DNA from: Priestia abyssalis
Lineage (GTDB): Bacteria > Bacillota > Bacilli > Bacillales > Bacillaceae_H
NCBI RefSeq assembly: GCF_002019595.1
Contig: NZ_KV917369.1
Location: 2,008,417 to 2,072,416 of the forward strand
Direction: 5' to 3'
Length of the DNA: 64,000 nt
The notes below the pieces were generated by a model. It did no database searches. It was not told where the DNA came from and saw only the letters and a list, made by a program, of their open reading frames with translations. Within the stretch, counting starts at the first letter, position 1. Each line of letters opens with the position of its first letter. This document shows positions 34,359 to 43,114 of the stretch, one piece after another. Position numbers and translations under genes: made by a program.

Positions 34359-34513
34359 TATATACATTCCACTTAATAAATCGACACAGCTTCATTCGAT
34401 TGAGGGACATTCACAATGGGTTATTTAGACCACTTGAATTTACCCTCAAAGGTCTAGAAAATTTGGCATAGCCGTTCTTTGGTTATGTCGAATTTTCTAA
34501 ATCGATCTATATA
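34359..34513 (+). repeat. TATATA-bounded MITE-like element, copy 4 (155 bp)
   Basis: Starts TATATACATTCCACTTAATA and ends CTAAATCGATCTATATA. Near the 3' end TAGAAAATTTGGCATA pairs with TATGTCGAATTTTCTA into a long hairpin. It is the most complete copy. The downstream gene's GGAGGAGG follows it by only a few bases, so it may supply part of that leader. Confidence 0.72.
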
Positions 34514-34532
34514 ACTTGGAGGAGGATCATTT

Positions 34533-35000
34533 GTGTCACAGGTGATAACAAGAACCGAAAAAAAGAAAAGAGAAAGAAAAGAAATATTCATACGAGCGAT
34601 CATCACTTTTATTGCTTCTCTTCTCGTTAATATCTTAGTAGGCCGATTATTTTCAGATAACGATTCATCGTATTTTATGTTCCCTTTCGTTTTTTCATTA
34701 ATATATACTTTAATTAGTTTTAAAGATTCGTCAGGATTTTTTAAAGGGCTAACATGTAGCTTAATAGCATTAATACCTGGACTTATCCTTTTTTTAGTCA
34801 ATCCAACAGGAGTATATTTTTTTCATTTAATTATGTTTCTAGTGATTGCATGGGGGCAAAATGACCTGTGGCGCAATAAGCAGATAAGTAATTATTATAC
34901 ATATTTAATCCAAAAGATATCGAAGAAAACGAAGGAGAATGCCCAAACAAAAATCAAACAAATTCATATAAACATAAAGTCGAAATACGTAAAAAAATAG
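34533..35000 (+). CDS. uncharacterised membrane protein, 155 aa
   Basis: A charged N-terminus (TRTEKKKRERKE) is followed by four hydrophobic helices (IITFIASLLVNILVG, MFPFVFSLIYTLISF, LTCSLIALIPGLILFLV, FHLIMFLVIAWG) and a basic tail with repeated KK/KIK. It starts at GTG with GGAGGAGG eight bases upstream. It is bracketed by repeats of two different families. I do not recognise the family. Confidence 0.65.
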   Translation: MSQVITRTEKKKRERKEIFIRAIITFIASLLVNILVGRLFSDNDSSYFMFPFVFSLIYTLISFKDSSGFFKGLTCSLIALIPGLILFLVNPTGVYFFHLIMFLVIAWGQNDLWRNKQISNYYTYLIQKISKKTKENAQTKIKQIHINIKSKYVKK

Positions 35001-35012
35001 AATCCTTTTACA

Positions 35013-35141
35013 AATATATAAATCCACATAACCTTTGTGAGCTTATTCAGGATGGAAGAACAGAAAGGTCGACATAGCAGAAAGTCCGATAGAAAAGGTT
35101 AAAAAATTAATTTGGTCCAGGCTCTTTTTTAGGATTTTCAA
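35013..35141 (+). repeat. AAATATATAAATCCACATA repeat, copy A
   Basis: AAATATATAAATCCACATAA, CCTTTGTGAG and ATTCAGGATG match copy B at 39,452. Its end, TTGGTCCAGGCTCTTTTTTAG, is found in copy B in inverted orientation. Confidence 0.5.
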
Positions 35142-35218
35142 CATTTAAAAAGTTGCTAACTAATAAGAGAACTTTTACACTGAAGGAGCAACAGAATAAA
35201 TTTTACAGGTGATTAACG

Positions 35219-35890
35219 ATGGCTAAAACAATAGTAGAAAAGCTGAACTTACAAAAATATAAAAAAGCGGCGGTATTGAATTTACCGGATGGTACTGATT
35301 ACTTTGCAGACCTGACGGATTATGATACAGAGCTAACCGGCAGTACGTATGATCTTATTTTTGCTTTTGTATTAGATATGGAATCTTTAAAAGAGCTCGT
35401 AAACAAGGTGATCGAAAATCATTATCTCAATCAAAACGGCTATCTCTTTTTGGCTTATCCGAAAAAGGGGAATAAAGTATATCCAACGTTTATTCATCGG
35501 GATGATTTATTAGCAGGGTTAGGTGCAGATAAAGATGGTTATGTGGGGACAAGTAACATTAAATTTGCGCGTATGGTTGGGTTAGATGAGGTTTTTACCG
35601 TTGTCGGTCTGAAGGAAGATTCTAAAAGCAAGAATCAAACATCTACAAAAGCAAGTCAATGCGTAGACGATTATATAGAGTTGATTCCGAGTGTGGAAAA
35701 GGATTTACAGGATACACCGGATTTACTTGCTTTTTATCAATCACTCACCCCAGGGTACCGCAAGGATTGGGCCCGTTATGTGTACAGTGCTAAACAAGAG
35801 GCGACAAAAACAAAACGCCGTGAGGAAATGAAAATGATTCTTGGAGCGGGTTACAAGAGTCGGGATTTATATCGACAAGATAAAAAGTGA
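35219..35890 (+). CDS. YdeI/OmpD-associated family protein
   Basis: 223 aa, cytoplasmic. The C-terminal 70 residues, DLLAFYQSLTPGYRKDWARY then SAKQEATKTKRREEM, are the conserved YdeI/OmpD-associated module. The first 140 residues (DYDTELTGSTYDLIFAFVLDM) form a separate domain common in Bacillus versions. The ATG follows AGGTGAT. Proteins of this group have been linked to bacteriocin or stress resistance in other bacteria, but the activity is unknown. Single gene with its own terminator. Confidence 0.8.
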   Translation: MAKTIVEKLNLQKYKKAAVLNLPDGTDYFADLTDYDTELTGSTYDLIFAFVLDMESLKELVNKVIENHYLNQNGYLFLAYPKKGNKVYPTFIHRDDLLAGLGADKDGYVGTSNIKFARMVGLDEVFTVVGLKEDSKSKNQTSTKASQCVDDYIELIPSVEKDLQDTPDLLAFYQSLTPGYRKDWARYVYSAKQEATKTKRREEMKMILGAGYKSRDLYRQDKK

Positions 35891-35918
35891 TTTGAATCCT
35901 CACTTTTAAGATCAAATG

Positions 35919-35963
35919 AAATAGCCATTTCTTTTGTCTGAACAAAAGGAAATGGCTATTTTT
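35919..35963 (+). terminator. strong terminator
   Basis: AAATAGCCATTTC/GAAATGGCTATTT stem with inner TTTGT/ACAAA, then TT. Also usable by the convergent gene. Confidence 0.8.
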
Positions 35964-36023
35964 ATTTGTGTGGAAAACTTGATGATCTCATTCGTTCAGT
36001 AGAGTATAGACCTTAAGTACGAT

Positions 36024-37202
36024 TTATATCTTCACCTGGGATACCGCATCTTTTTCCTTGCTTGGTTTAAACGAGGAAGCCCCCAGTACAACAAGACTAA
36101 CAGCCCCGATGCTGACTAATACAGTCGTAGGGGTATTCCAGCTCAGGCCTTTGCCGAAGAACATGAGCTCTCGAAGGCCTTCCACCATGAAGCGCATCGG
36201 CAGCCACGAGTACACCCAGTTCCGGTAAAAAGGCGACATGAATTCCGGAGCCATCGCTAGTAATGGCGCGCCGAAAAACAAAATAAGAACGAAAAGCGGA
36301 ATGCCTCTCATGCCCAGCCATGACAGCACTGCTGAGATCATTAAGAAAAAGCTGAAAAATGCAAGTGTTAAAAAGAGAGCCATGTCTATAAAGTTTGGAA
36401 TGTCGACTCCTAATACATCCACTATCCATGTTAAGCCAAATCCAGCAACCAGCGCGAGTACGATTCCAGCGAGTACTTGAATGAAGCGAACCGCAACGGC
36501 TTCTTTGCGACTAGCGGTTGGGAGCTTATTAACCGTAAGAAAGAGAATAACAGATCCCGCAATGCTTGCCATCCAAAGCGGCTGGAATAAAGAGACAGGC
36601 GCATTACCGTTCATGCTGTTTGTGCCGACTTCGTTGATGTTCGTTACCGTTTTGGTAATAGGGGAAACCAACATGGATGCTTGTGTTGTTGTTAAGGTTC
36701 CGCCTTGTTTTTCCAATCCTTCTACTAATTGTGTTCGTACCTGTTGGTTAATGGTGTCAACGACGCTGTTTAGCATCTGGCCCGCCGCGGTTGACGCCAT
36801 CGTGTTCATTCCCTGGTTAATGAAAATGTGCACCTCAGGTGAAGAAGGCTTCGGTGTTTGCAGGGATGCCTGCTTTGCGCTGAAATCTTTCGGAATCACG
36901 AGCGCTGCGTAATATTCTTGATTGTCCAACCCTCGTTTTACTTCTTCCTCGCTATCCACTGCAACCCATTTCACAGGCGACTCTTTCGGTGTTTTTTCTT
37001 CGATCATGTCTGCCATTTTGTCTCCCATATTCAATATTCCTTGATTGGGAATGTCGACACCTTCATCCTCATTCACAAACGCAACGGGTAAGTCTTTTGG
37101 TGTCGGTTTAACAGATGGAGCCAATGTTAATCCAAAAATTAAAACAACCGCTAACACAATAATCGGTGAGAGAAGAACGAATTTGTTCTTTAGCAATTTC
37201 AT
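36024..37202 (-). CDS. YhgE/Pip-type ABC-2 membrane protein
   Basis: 392 aa. One N-terminal membrane helix, an extracytoplasmic domain of about 160 residues (PVAFVNEDEGVDIPNQG, YYAALVIPKDFSAKQ), then about six helices with ISAVLSWLGMRGIPLFVL. This is the layout of YhgE/Pip and ABC-2 permease-like proteins. No ATPase gene is adjacent. A TetR gene is divergent 185 bases away, as in the B. subtilis yhgD-yhgE pair, so it is probably repressed by it. Export of a hydrophobic or toxic compound is plausible but not shown. Confidence 0.8.
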   Translation of the reverse strand: MKLLKNKFVLLSPIIVLAVVLIFGLTLAPSVKPTPKDLPVAFVNEDEGVDIPNQGILNMGDKMADMIEEKTPKESPVKWVAVDSEEEVKRGLDNQEYYAALVIPKDFSAKQASLQTPKPSSPEVHIFINQGMNTMASTAAGQMLNSVVDTINQQVRTQLVEGLEKQGGTLTTTQASMLVSPITKTVTNINEVGTNSMNGNAPVSLFQPLWMASIAGSVILFLTVNKLPTASRKEAVAVRFIQVLAGIVLALVAGFGLTWIVDVLGVDIPNFIDMALFLTLAFFSFFLMISAVLSWLGMRGIPLFVLILFFGAPLLAMAPEFMSPFYRNWVYSWLPMRFMVEGLRELMFFGKGLSWNTPTTVLVSIGAVSLVVLGASSFKPSKEKDAVSQVKI

Positions 37203-37387
37203 GTTTATCCTCCTTCATTTTATGCGGACATGTAATAGACGATGTGTTGATTAATGTTCACAATGTAAATTATAATGATTAAAGAGAGAACTGCAATAAA
37301 CAATAAATGAGTGAATGTCTGTTACTTAACACAGTCGTGCATTTTGTTCATTAATGATAAAAATAATATGAAGAAAGGTCGGTGCTT

Positions 37388-37993
37388 ATGTCGGATTCAA
37401 AAACAGATCGACGAGTTGTACGGACGAAAAGAATGGTGCGGGACGCGCTGACGGAATTGATGGAGGAAAAAGGGTTTGAGGGCATTACCGTCCGGGACCT
37501 GACGGAAAAAGCGGATATTAATCGCGGCACGTTCTATTTACATTATCGCGATAAGTATGATTTGCTGGAGCAAAGTGAAAATGAAATTCTTCAAGAAATT
37601 CAAGAGTTCATGAAAGAAGCGAATCCAAATGATATTGTTAATGCCAATATGCTTGATGAGCCGTTGTCGTTTGTCGTGAAGCTATTTGAATACATCAAGG
37701 AAAACGGCCGGTTTATGAAACTCATTTTAGGGCCGCAAGGAGACCCCGCTTTTCAAGTGAAACTGAAGGAGTTCATGAAAGTCAATTTTCATCAAAAGAT
37801 CGCAACAATTTCAAAGGAAGACATGCTTGTGCCCGTCGATTATTTAATGGCATACGTGACTTCAGCCCACCTTGGAGTCATACAGCAATGGTTAGCGGGT
37901 GATATGAAGCAATCCCCTCAAGAAATGGCGCTCACCCTGGCGAAAATGACCTTTTTTGGCCCCGGTTACGCGGCGGGGATACGCAAGGATTAA
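37388..37993 (+). CDS. TetR-family repressor, YhgD-like
   Basis: About 201 aa. The HTH is RDALTELMEEKGFEGITVRD then ADINRGTFYLHYRDKYDLL, a strong TetR match. The C-terminal region (FEYIKENGRFMKLILGPQGD) is of the TetR_C type seen in YhgD. The start is uncertain between GTG 37,382 and ATG 37,388. The divergent arrangement with the YhgE-like gene and the AT-rich 185-base gap (with TTCATTAATG-like half-sites) fits control of both genes. Confidence 0.85.
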   Translation: MSDSKTDRRVVRTKRMVRDALTELMEEKGFEGITVRDLTEKADINRGTFYLHYRDKYDLLEQSENEILQEIQEFMKEANPNDIVNANMLDEPLSFVVKLFEYIKENGRFMKLILGPQGDPAFQVKLKEFMKVNFHQKIATISKEDMLVPVDYLMAYVTSAHLGVIQQWLAGDMKQSPQEMALTLAKMTFFGPGYAAGIRKD

Positions 37994-38049
37994 ACGGTTG
38001 AGTGTCTGAATGCGGTGACAGGCTCATAGCATTTTGTGCAGAAAGTTTA

Positions 38050-38084
38050 AAAAGGCAGGAATTTGTTGGGGATTCCTGCCTTTT
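38050..38084 (+). terminator. bidirectional terminator
   Basis: AAAAGGCAGGAAT/ATTCCTGCCTTTT stem between convergent TetR and thioredoxin genes. Confidence 0.75.
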
Positions 38085-38088
38085 AAGT

Positions 38089-38406
38089 TTATTTAACTAA
38101 TCCATGTTTTTTTAATGAGTCGATCAGTGCGTCCTTAGGTTGAAAACCAGTTATCCTCTTCACAAGTTGGTTATCTTGAAAAAGCAATAATGTAGGCAGT
38201 CCCATTACCTGAAACTTACTTATAAAATCCTCATTATCATCTGCATTCACTTTTACAATTTTTAATCCAAACTCTTGATGAATTTCCTCCAAAACGGGAG
38301 CTAACATCCTGCACGGAGGACACCATGGGGCCCAGCAATCTATAAGCACTGAATTACTTGATTCGATTTCTTTCAAAATTTCTTGTCCATCTGCATTTAT
38401 TATCAA
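38089..38406 (-). CDS. thioredoxin with WCPPC active site
   Basis: 105 aa, full thioredoxin fold (VLIDCWAPWCPPCRMLAPVL, IVKVNADDNEDF, QVMGLPTLLLFQD with the cis-Pro). The active site is W28-C-P-P-C32 rather than the usual WCGPC of thioredoxin A. Pro in place of Gly is seen in some thioredoxins and related reductases and should change the redox potential. It is divergent from a LysR gene and likely controlled by it. Not the main housekeeping copy, I infer. Confidence 0.88.
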   Translation of the reverse strand: MIINADGQEILKEIESSNSVLIDCWAPWCPPCRMLAPVLEEIHQEFGLKIVKVNADDNEDFISKFQVMGLPTLLLFQDNQLVKRITGFQPKDALIDSLKKHGLVK

Positions 38407-38467
38407 ACTTCCTCACCCTTTTTCTATTTGTAATTGGTTTTGATTGTAGTATATGATGGATTATAAT

Positions 38468-38508
38468 ATAAGTAAAATTAATACTTTTAATGTTATTTAT
38501 AAGTAAAA
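38468..38508 (+). promoter_or_regulatory. direct repeats, candidate LysR binding sites
   Basis: ATAAGTAAAA occurs at 38,468-38,477 and 38,499-38,508, 31 bases apart (three helical turns), each followed by TTAAT or ACTAAT. They lie in the 127-base gap between the divergent thioredoxin and LysR genes, the usual place for LysR-type control. Confidence 0.45.
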
Positions 38509-38533
38509 ACTAATGAATAGAAAGAGGTATTCC

Positions 38534-39451
38534 ATGACCTTATTTCAGTTAGAAGTTTTCTTAAAGGTAGTTGAAACGGGAAGCTTTACGAAAGCTGGAG
38601 AGCAAATCGGCCTTTCACAATCTGCAGTCAGTCAAGCAGTGGCCGCTTTGGAATCAGAGTTAAATATTAAATTATTAAACCGAAACAGAAATGGTGTCAG
38701 CTTAACAAAAATAGGAGAACGCATCACGGGTCTTATTCGAGATTTGATCATGATTAAAACAAAAATAATAAATGAAGCAACTGGAATCACCGAAATTGAA
38801 ACTGGGACAATAAGAGTTGGCAGTATTTCAAGTATGTCAGCTAAATTGCTGCCAGGAATGATCAGTTCGTTTAAAAAACGATTTCCCGGTGTGGAAGTCA
38901 TTCTCTATGAAGGAAATTATGAGGAAGTTAGAAATTGGATTAAATTGTCAGTTGTTGATGTTGGTATTGTCACTGAGGAAAAGTATGAACTTGAATTTAT
39001 TCCGCTGCTTCAGGATAAAATGGTCGTTTTTGTACCGGAAAATCACCGATTGAGTAATCAGTCATCCATACATTTAAAGGAAATAGCTAATGAACCTTTC
39101 ATCATGCCAAAAGAATGTCATAGTATACTTCATACAATTTTTAAGGAACAAGGAGTATCGCCGGCTATTCAATTTGAAGTTCGTGACATAGCCACTATTA
39201 TAGCAATGGTTCAAGAAGGGGTTGGAAATACGATACTCCCGGAGATGGCAATTCCTGCAACATTGACCAAAGTCAACGCCGCTTACTTAAGTCCGCAAGT
39301 GTATCAAAATTTAGGGCTTGAGATACGTTCAACAGATTACATTAGTCCTGTAATAACTGCTTTTATTCATGAGACACAAGAATACACAAAAAATTTATCG
39401 TTACAATTGTTTAACAGCTATCATTCGGTTGTAGTAAAAAAAGGTAAATGA
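38534..39451 (+). CDS. LysR-family transcriptional regulator
   Basis: 305 aa. The N-terminal HTH is FLKVVETGSFTKAGEQIGLS then QSAVSQAVAALESELN, and the effector domain is of the periplasmic-binding type. ATG 38,534 follows AGAGGT; the ATG at 38,513 has no site. It is divergent from the thioredoxin gene, the classic layout for a LysR regulator and its target, so thioredoxin expression in response to oxidants or a metabolite is likely. Confidence 0.9.
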   Translation: MTLFQLEVFLKVVETGSFTKAGEQIGLSQSAVSQAVAALESELNIKLLNRNRNGVSLTKIGERITGLIRDLIMIKTKIINEATGITEIETGTIRVGSISSMSAKLLPGMISSFKKRFPGVEVILYEGNYEEVRNWIKLSVVDVGIVTEEKYELEFIPLLQDKMVVFVPENHRLSNQSSIHLKEIANEPFIMPKECHSILHTIFKEQGVSPAIQFEVRDIATIIAMVQEGVGNTILPEMAIPATLTKVNAAYLSPQVYQNLGLEIRSTDYISPVITAFIHETQEYTKNLSLQLFNSYHSVVVKKGK

Positions 39452-39636
39452 AATATATAAATCCACATAAATAATTTAACATGGGCAAAAAGCGCCCATG
39501 TCATATTATTTACGCATAAGCGGCTAACAAGCGACATTAAGGGTTCTTGTCAGCCGCTTATACGAGAACCTTTGTGAGATGATTCAAGATGAGAAACCCC
39601 AAAATTCTAAAAAAGAGCCCGGACCAAGTTAATGTT
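39452..39636 (+). repeat. AAATATATAAATCCACATA repeat, copy B with 100-bp insert
   Basis: Compared with copy A (35,013), about 100 bases separate CCACATA from ACCTTTGTGAG. The insert carries two hairpins: CATGGGC/GCCCATG (39,480-39,500) and ATAAGCGGCT/AGCCGCTTAT (39,515-39,561). The TTGGTCC-GGGCTCTTTTTT block is inverted relative to copy A. Confidence 0.5.
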
Positions 39637-39734
39637 AAATTATTTAGTTGGACTTATATAGATAATAGCCTATATGAAAATTAATAGATCTAGGAAATTG
39701 AGTTGCCTTTTTAGAAAACGGGAGTTTTAAGCTG

Positions 39735-39782
39735 CAAAAAAAGCCTGCTGCAGGTCACATGTTCCCGCAGCAGGCCTTTTTT
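39735..39782 (+). terminator. strong terminator, bidirectional
   Basis: AAAAAGCCTGCTGC/GCAGCAGGCCTTTTT. It lies between the LysR region and the convergent acyltransferase gene. Confidence 0.8.
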
Positions 39783-39873
39783 ATACCATTTGACTGATGA
39801 ATCCTATTTTTTACGTTCAACGGTTTATGGATTCAAGGGTTAGAAGGATTAGCGTGGAGTGGCTATTCCAATA

Positions 39874-41658
39874 TCAAGGGGAGGCGTTGATAGCTTTTTG
39901 GACGGCTTCTTCAATCATGGCCGCGAAAGCTCTTGCTCCTTCAGGCTTTAAGTGAACTCCATCATTTACAAAGTATTCATTATGATTGGCACTGGTCGAG
40001 TACCAATCAATGATGGACATATTCGAGTGTTTTTTTGATATCTCTTCAAGGCTTTTATTCACGATCGCCTCCCAAGGCCGAGGTACCCTTACATTGATGA
40101 AAAGAACTTTTCTCTCTTTTCCGATGTTTCTAAGAAGATCCGTTATCGTTTTCTCCGGGAAAGGGCCGTTTGTACCGAGTTCAATGATCACAATATCCCC
40201 TAGATTATTTGCCTTTTTTAATTGAGTGACAATGGAAAAGGCATCCCGCATTTGGCGGCTGACCTTCGCATCTATCATGATACTTGAGAACGTTTCTTTT
40301 AAAAATGGAGCAGGAATGACCAAGACAGAATCTCCGATAGCGGTAATTTTTCCGGTTGTAATGGATGGAACGGGCTTCGGTTGTGCTTCAGCACCGGTTT
40401 TTTCTTCTGAGAAAGCGATTTTTGCAGCCGTCTTCTGAACAGGATGATGACTAACTTCTCCGTGGAAGGCTACAGTCATTTTGCGGGTTGAGAATTTAGG
40501 TACACTATTCGCTGCACCAACAAGTAAACAGATGGCTGTGACCAGTGTAATCGAATTTTTCGTATTAAATCGAAATGTGCCGTGACGAATGGGCTTTTCA
40601 ATGAAGGTATACGATAGAGAGGCCAATATAAAAGTAAGCGCTATTTCGAAGGTGATTTTTAGATAATTGATACCGTCTGTATTGACGTTTGAGTTCATTA
40701 ACACAATCACTGGATAATGCCACAAATAAATTCCGTATGAGCGAATGCCAATCCATCTTAATGGCTTCCACTCCAGGATTTTTTTCACCATAACAGTAGA
40801 TGGCACAGCAAGGGACAGGGTCAACAAAGCTGTTGTTATCGACAGTAAAACCATCCCGCCCTGGTATACAAAGCTATCGTATTGATTCGTATATACAACC
40901 ATGAGCAAAAATACAAGAATTCCTATAATTGCCGTTATTTCAAGTGCCCATATTCCAGCTTTGCTTACATGAGTAGTTAACGTGCGGCGGGGAAGGAGGA
41001 GTGCGAAGCTTGAACCGATTAATAAGGAAAACAATCTTGTATCCGTTCCGTAATACACTCTGCTCGGATCAAGATGCGGTTCGTACACCATCATCATCCA
41101 TACAGCGGATAAACCGGCTCCAATCATCATGAGAAAGATGAAGATTTTTCGGTTTTTGATCCATTTAAACGAGCAGAGAATAATGGGTGCCCAAATGATG
41201 TAAAACTGCTCCTCAATTGCCAGCGACCAAAAATGCGTGAGCAAAGAAGTGATTCCAAACGATTCGAAATAGGACAAATCCCGAAAAATATAATGCCAAT
41301 TACTATAATAAAAAATAGCGGCAATGGTATCTTTGTGTAAGTTTTTGACTAACTCGGGCTGGAAAACGGGGATGAATACATTCAAAGCTAGTAACACGAG
41401 AAACATGGCGGGTAAGAGTCTTTTTGCCCGTCGAATCCAAAAATGTTTCAAATCAATTGTCTGACAATGCTCCCATTCCCATGCTAAAAGGGTTGTAATT
41501 AAAAAGCCGGAAAGGACAAAAAATACGGTAACCCCTAAAAATCCGCCCGCAGCAAACGGAATATTTAAGTGGTACGCGATAACAGGTAAAACGGCTAACG
41601 CCCTCAGTCCATCCAAGCCGGGTATATATTGAAATGGTTTTTCCTTTTCGTTTGACAG
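39874..41658 (-). CDS. OatA-type membrane O-acyltransferase with SGNH domain
   Basis: About 594 aa. Ten or eleven membrane helices of acyltransferase family 3 are followed by an extracellular SGNH domain (GDSVLVIPAPF, then IELGTNG, then DGVHLKPEGA with Asp and His). OatA proteins move acetyl groups across the membrane onto peptidoglycan MurNAc, conferring lysozyme resistance. The family normally opens YIPGLDGLRALAVLPVIAYH. The reading with TTG at 41,616 would begin in the middle of this (at LDGLRAL). The frame stays open upstream to a CTG at 41,658 with GGGGGG nine bases before, giving SNEKEKPFQYIPG. I propose that rare CTG start; substrate is inferred. Confidence 0.85.
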   Translation of the reverse strand: MSNEKEKPFQYIPGLDGLRALAVLPVIAYHLNIPFAAGGFLGVTVFFVLSGFLITTLLAWEWEHCQTIDLKHFWIRRAKRLLPAMFLVLLALNVFIPVFQPELVKNLHKDTIAAIFYYSNWHYIFRDLSYFESFGITSLLTHFWSLAIEEQFYIIWAPIILCSFKWIKNRKIFIFLMMIGAGLSAVWMMMVYEPHLDPSRVYYGTDTRLFSLLIGSSFALLLPRRTLTTHVSKAGIWALEITAIIGILVFLLMVVYTNQYDSFVYQGGMVLLSITTALLTLSLAVPSTVMVKKILEWKPLRWIGIRSYGIYLWHYPVIVLMNSNVNTDGINYLKITFEIALTFILASLSYTFIEKPIRHGTFRFNTKNSITLVTAICLLVGAANSVPKFSTRKMTVAFHGEVSHHPVQKTAAKIAFSEEKTGAEAQPKPVPSITTGKITAIGDSVLVIPAPFLKETFSSIMIDAKVSRQMRDAFSIVTQLKKANNLGDIVIIELGTNGPFPEKTITDLLRNIGKERKVLFINVRVPRPWEAIVNKSLEEISKKHSNMSIIDWYSTSANHNEYFVNDGVHLKPEGARAFAAMIEEAVQKAINASP

Positions 41659-41871
41659 ATCTATACGCCCCCCTTTTATCGCGTCAGTTCATACATATCC
41701 GCAGTTGGCAAGGTGCCGCACTTCTTTCATCCATTATTTAAGACCTATATTTATTAATATTAGTGACAGTTAAAATCTATGTGAGAAAGAAGAGGGGGAG
41801 GCATCGTTTAAAAAAAAACTGAAAACGATTGTTACGGATTTCATGGTTCCTTGTGATTGTTTATGAAAAAC

Positions 41872-41909
41872 AATCAATCAAAAAGCTTGGAATCCCAGCT
41901 TTTTGATTG
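41872..41909 (-). terminator. strong terminator of VTT-family gene
   Basis: CAATCAAAAAGCT pairs perfectly with AGCTTTTTGATTG around a nine-base loop. Confidence 0.8.
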
Positions 41910-41910
41910 G

Positions 41911-42780
41911 CTATTCATTCATTCTTTCCCTGGTTTTGTTTTTCTCTAGAAATCGTTTAAAGATCAAAGAAACGGCAAGCATGATGCCTACAATTGCTGA
42001 ACAAGACATCATTAATTGTGAACTTGTTAAAGAGAGTAATTTTGCTAAATGGACAGAAGAGGCTAACAACGAAGATGTGATGAACTTTGAGATGGAAGCG
42101 ATAATGAAAAATCTTTTTAAGGAGATTCCGCTGATTCCCGCTCCAACACAAATAATTTCATCTGGAAGGATTGGAATCATAAACATAAGCGCCAAGATGG
42201 TTGTTTCATTTTTCCCGACATATTCTTGGTATTTTCTTAAGTGTTTTTCTTTTACCAGTTTTGAAACGAATTTTTGCTCTCCTATTCTTGCAATAAAGAA
42301 CATGACCATTATCCCTGCAACGGTTCCTGAGAAGCTTAAAATAGCGGTGATAAAAGGACCGAAAACCGCACTCCCGGCAGGAACGGTTACCGCTTCCGGA
42401 ATTGGTAGAATAATAGGTTGTGAAAAGCAAATAAGGAAAAAGAGAAATGTGGCAAAAGACGTCTTTTCCTTTAAAACAGTTTCCATTCCATACGTATCGG
42501 TTAATACTAAAAATTTGGTTCCGTAGAAAATCAACAATACAACGAAAATGGAAGAAGATAAGAGAATTAACGCTATTTTTGTGACCTTTAAGTACTCTTT
42601 ATGGTTGGATAAGACAAAATAAAGGTCCAACAATAGGATGCCTGCCACAGCTGCACCGAACAATGTTTTATAAATGGGCAGGAGGGTGGGTAAAAAGGCA
42701 AATGATAAATAGATGGTGATTCCCGATAAAAATAAGTGCAACAGGATTTCTAAAGTCCATTTGTATTTTTCTTTTATCAA
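41911..42780 (-). CDS. VTT-domain (DedA/TVP38-like) membrane protein
   Basis: 289 aa, about seven membrane helices. PIPEAVTVPAGSAVFGPF, SGTVAGIMVMFFIARIGEQ and MIPILPDEIICVGAGISGIS form the VTT (SNARE-associated) domain with its conserved Gly and acidic residues. Related proteins act in lipid scrambling or polyprenyl-phosphate recycling (DedA, UptA) or are uncharacterised (TVP38). Single gene with its own terminator; the exact substrate is unknown. Confidence 0.85.
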   Translation of the reverse strand: MIKEKYKWTLEILLHLFLSGITIYLSFAFLPTLLPIYKTLFGAAVAGILLLDLYFVLSNHKEYLKVTKIALILLSSSIFVVLLIFYGTKFLVLTDTYGMETVLKEKTSFATFLFFLICFSQPIILPIPEAVTVPAGSAVFGPFITAILSFSGTVAGIMVMFFIARIGEQKFVSKLVKEKHLRKYQEYVGKNETTILALMFMIPILPDEIICVGAGISGISLKRFFIIASISKFITSSLLASSVHLAKLLSLTSSQLMMSCSAIVGIMLAVSLIFKRFLEKNKTRERMNE

Positions 42781-42805
42781 ATCAGTGCTCCTTCTCTGTA
42801 CTTTT

Positions 42806-42915
42806 TATCCCTCATTAACGGGCAGTAAACACCCCTTCAACACTTCGTGTAATTGCGGAAGTTTAAAGTGGGGGATGAAGGAAAACCCCACCGATGGAAG
42901 TTTCCTTTATAATAA
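42806..42915 (+). repeat. GGGCAGTAA-family repeat, copy B
   Basis: TTTATCCCTCATTAACGGGC, AGTAAACACCCC and then GGAAAACCCCACCGATGG, AAGTTTCCTTTAT. About 45 bases shorter in the middle than copy A at 30,053. Confidence 0.55.
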
Positions 42916-43114
42916 ATATTATAATAAAGATAAAATCGAGATGCTCATTACGCTCTCTTTATTTTAGAATCATATCTTTTAGAATGATACACACTCAAGC
43001 TTTAAATCTTTATACGGCTTAAGACTTAGAAGCTACCATTATATAAAATAATCACGATGAAAGGGAGCGGCTAAGGAAGGGGGAAGAATGGAGTAAAATG
43101 CAGAACTCAAGATT

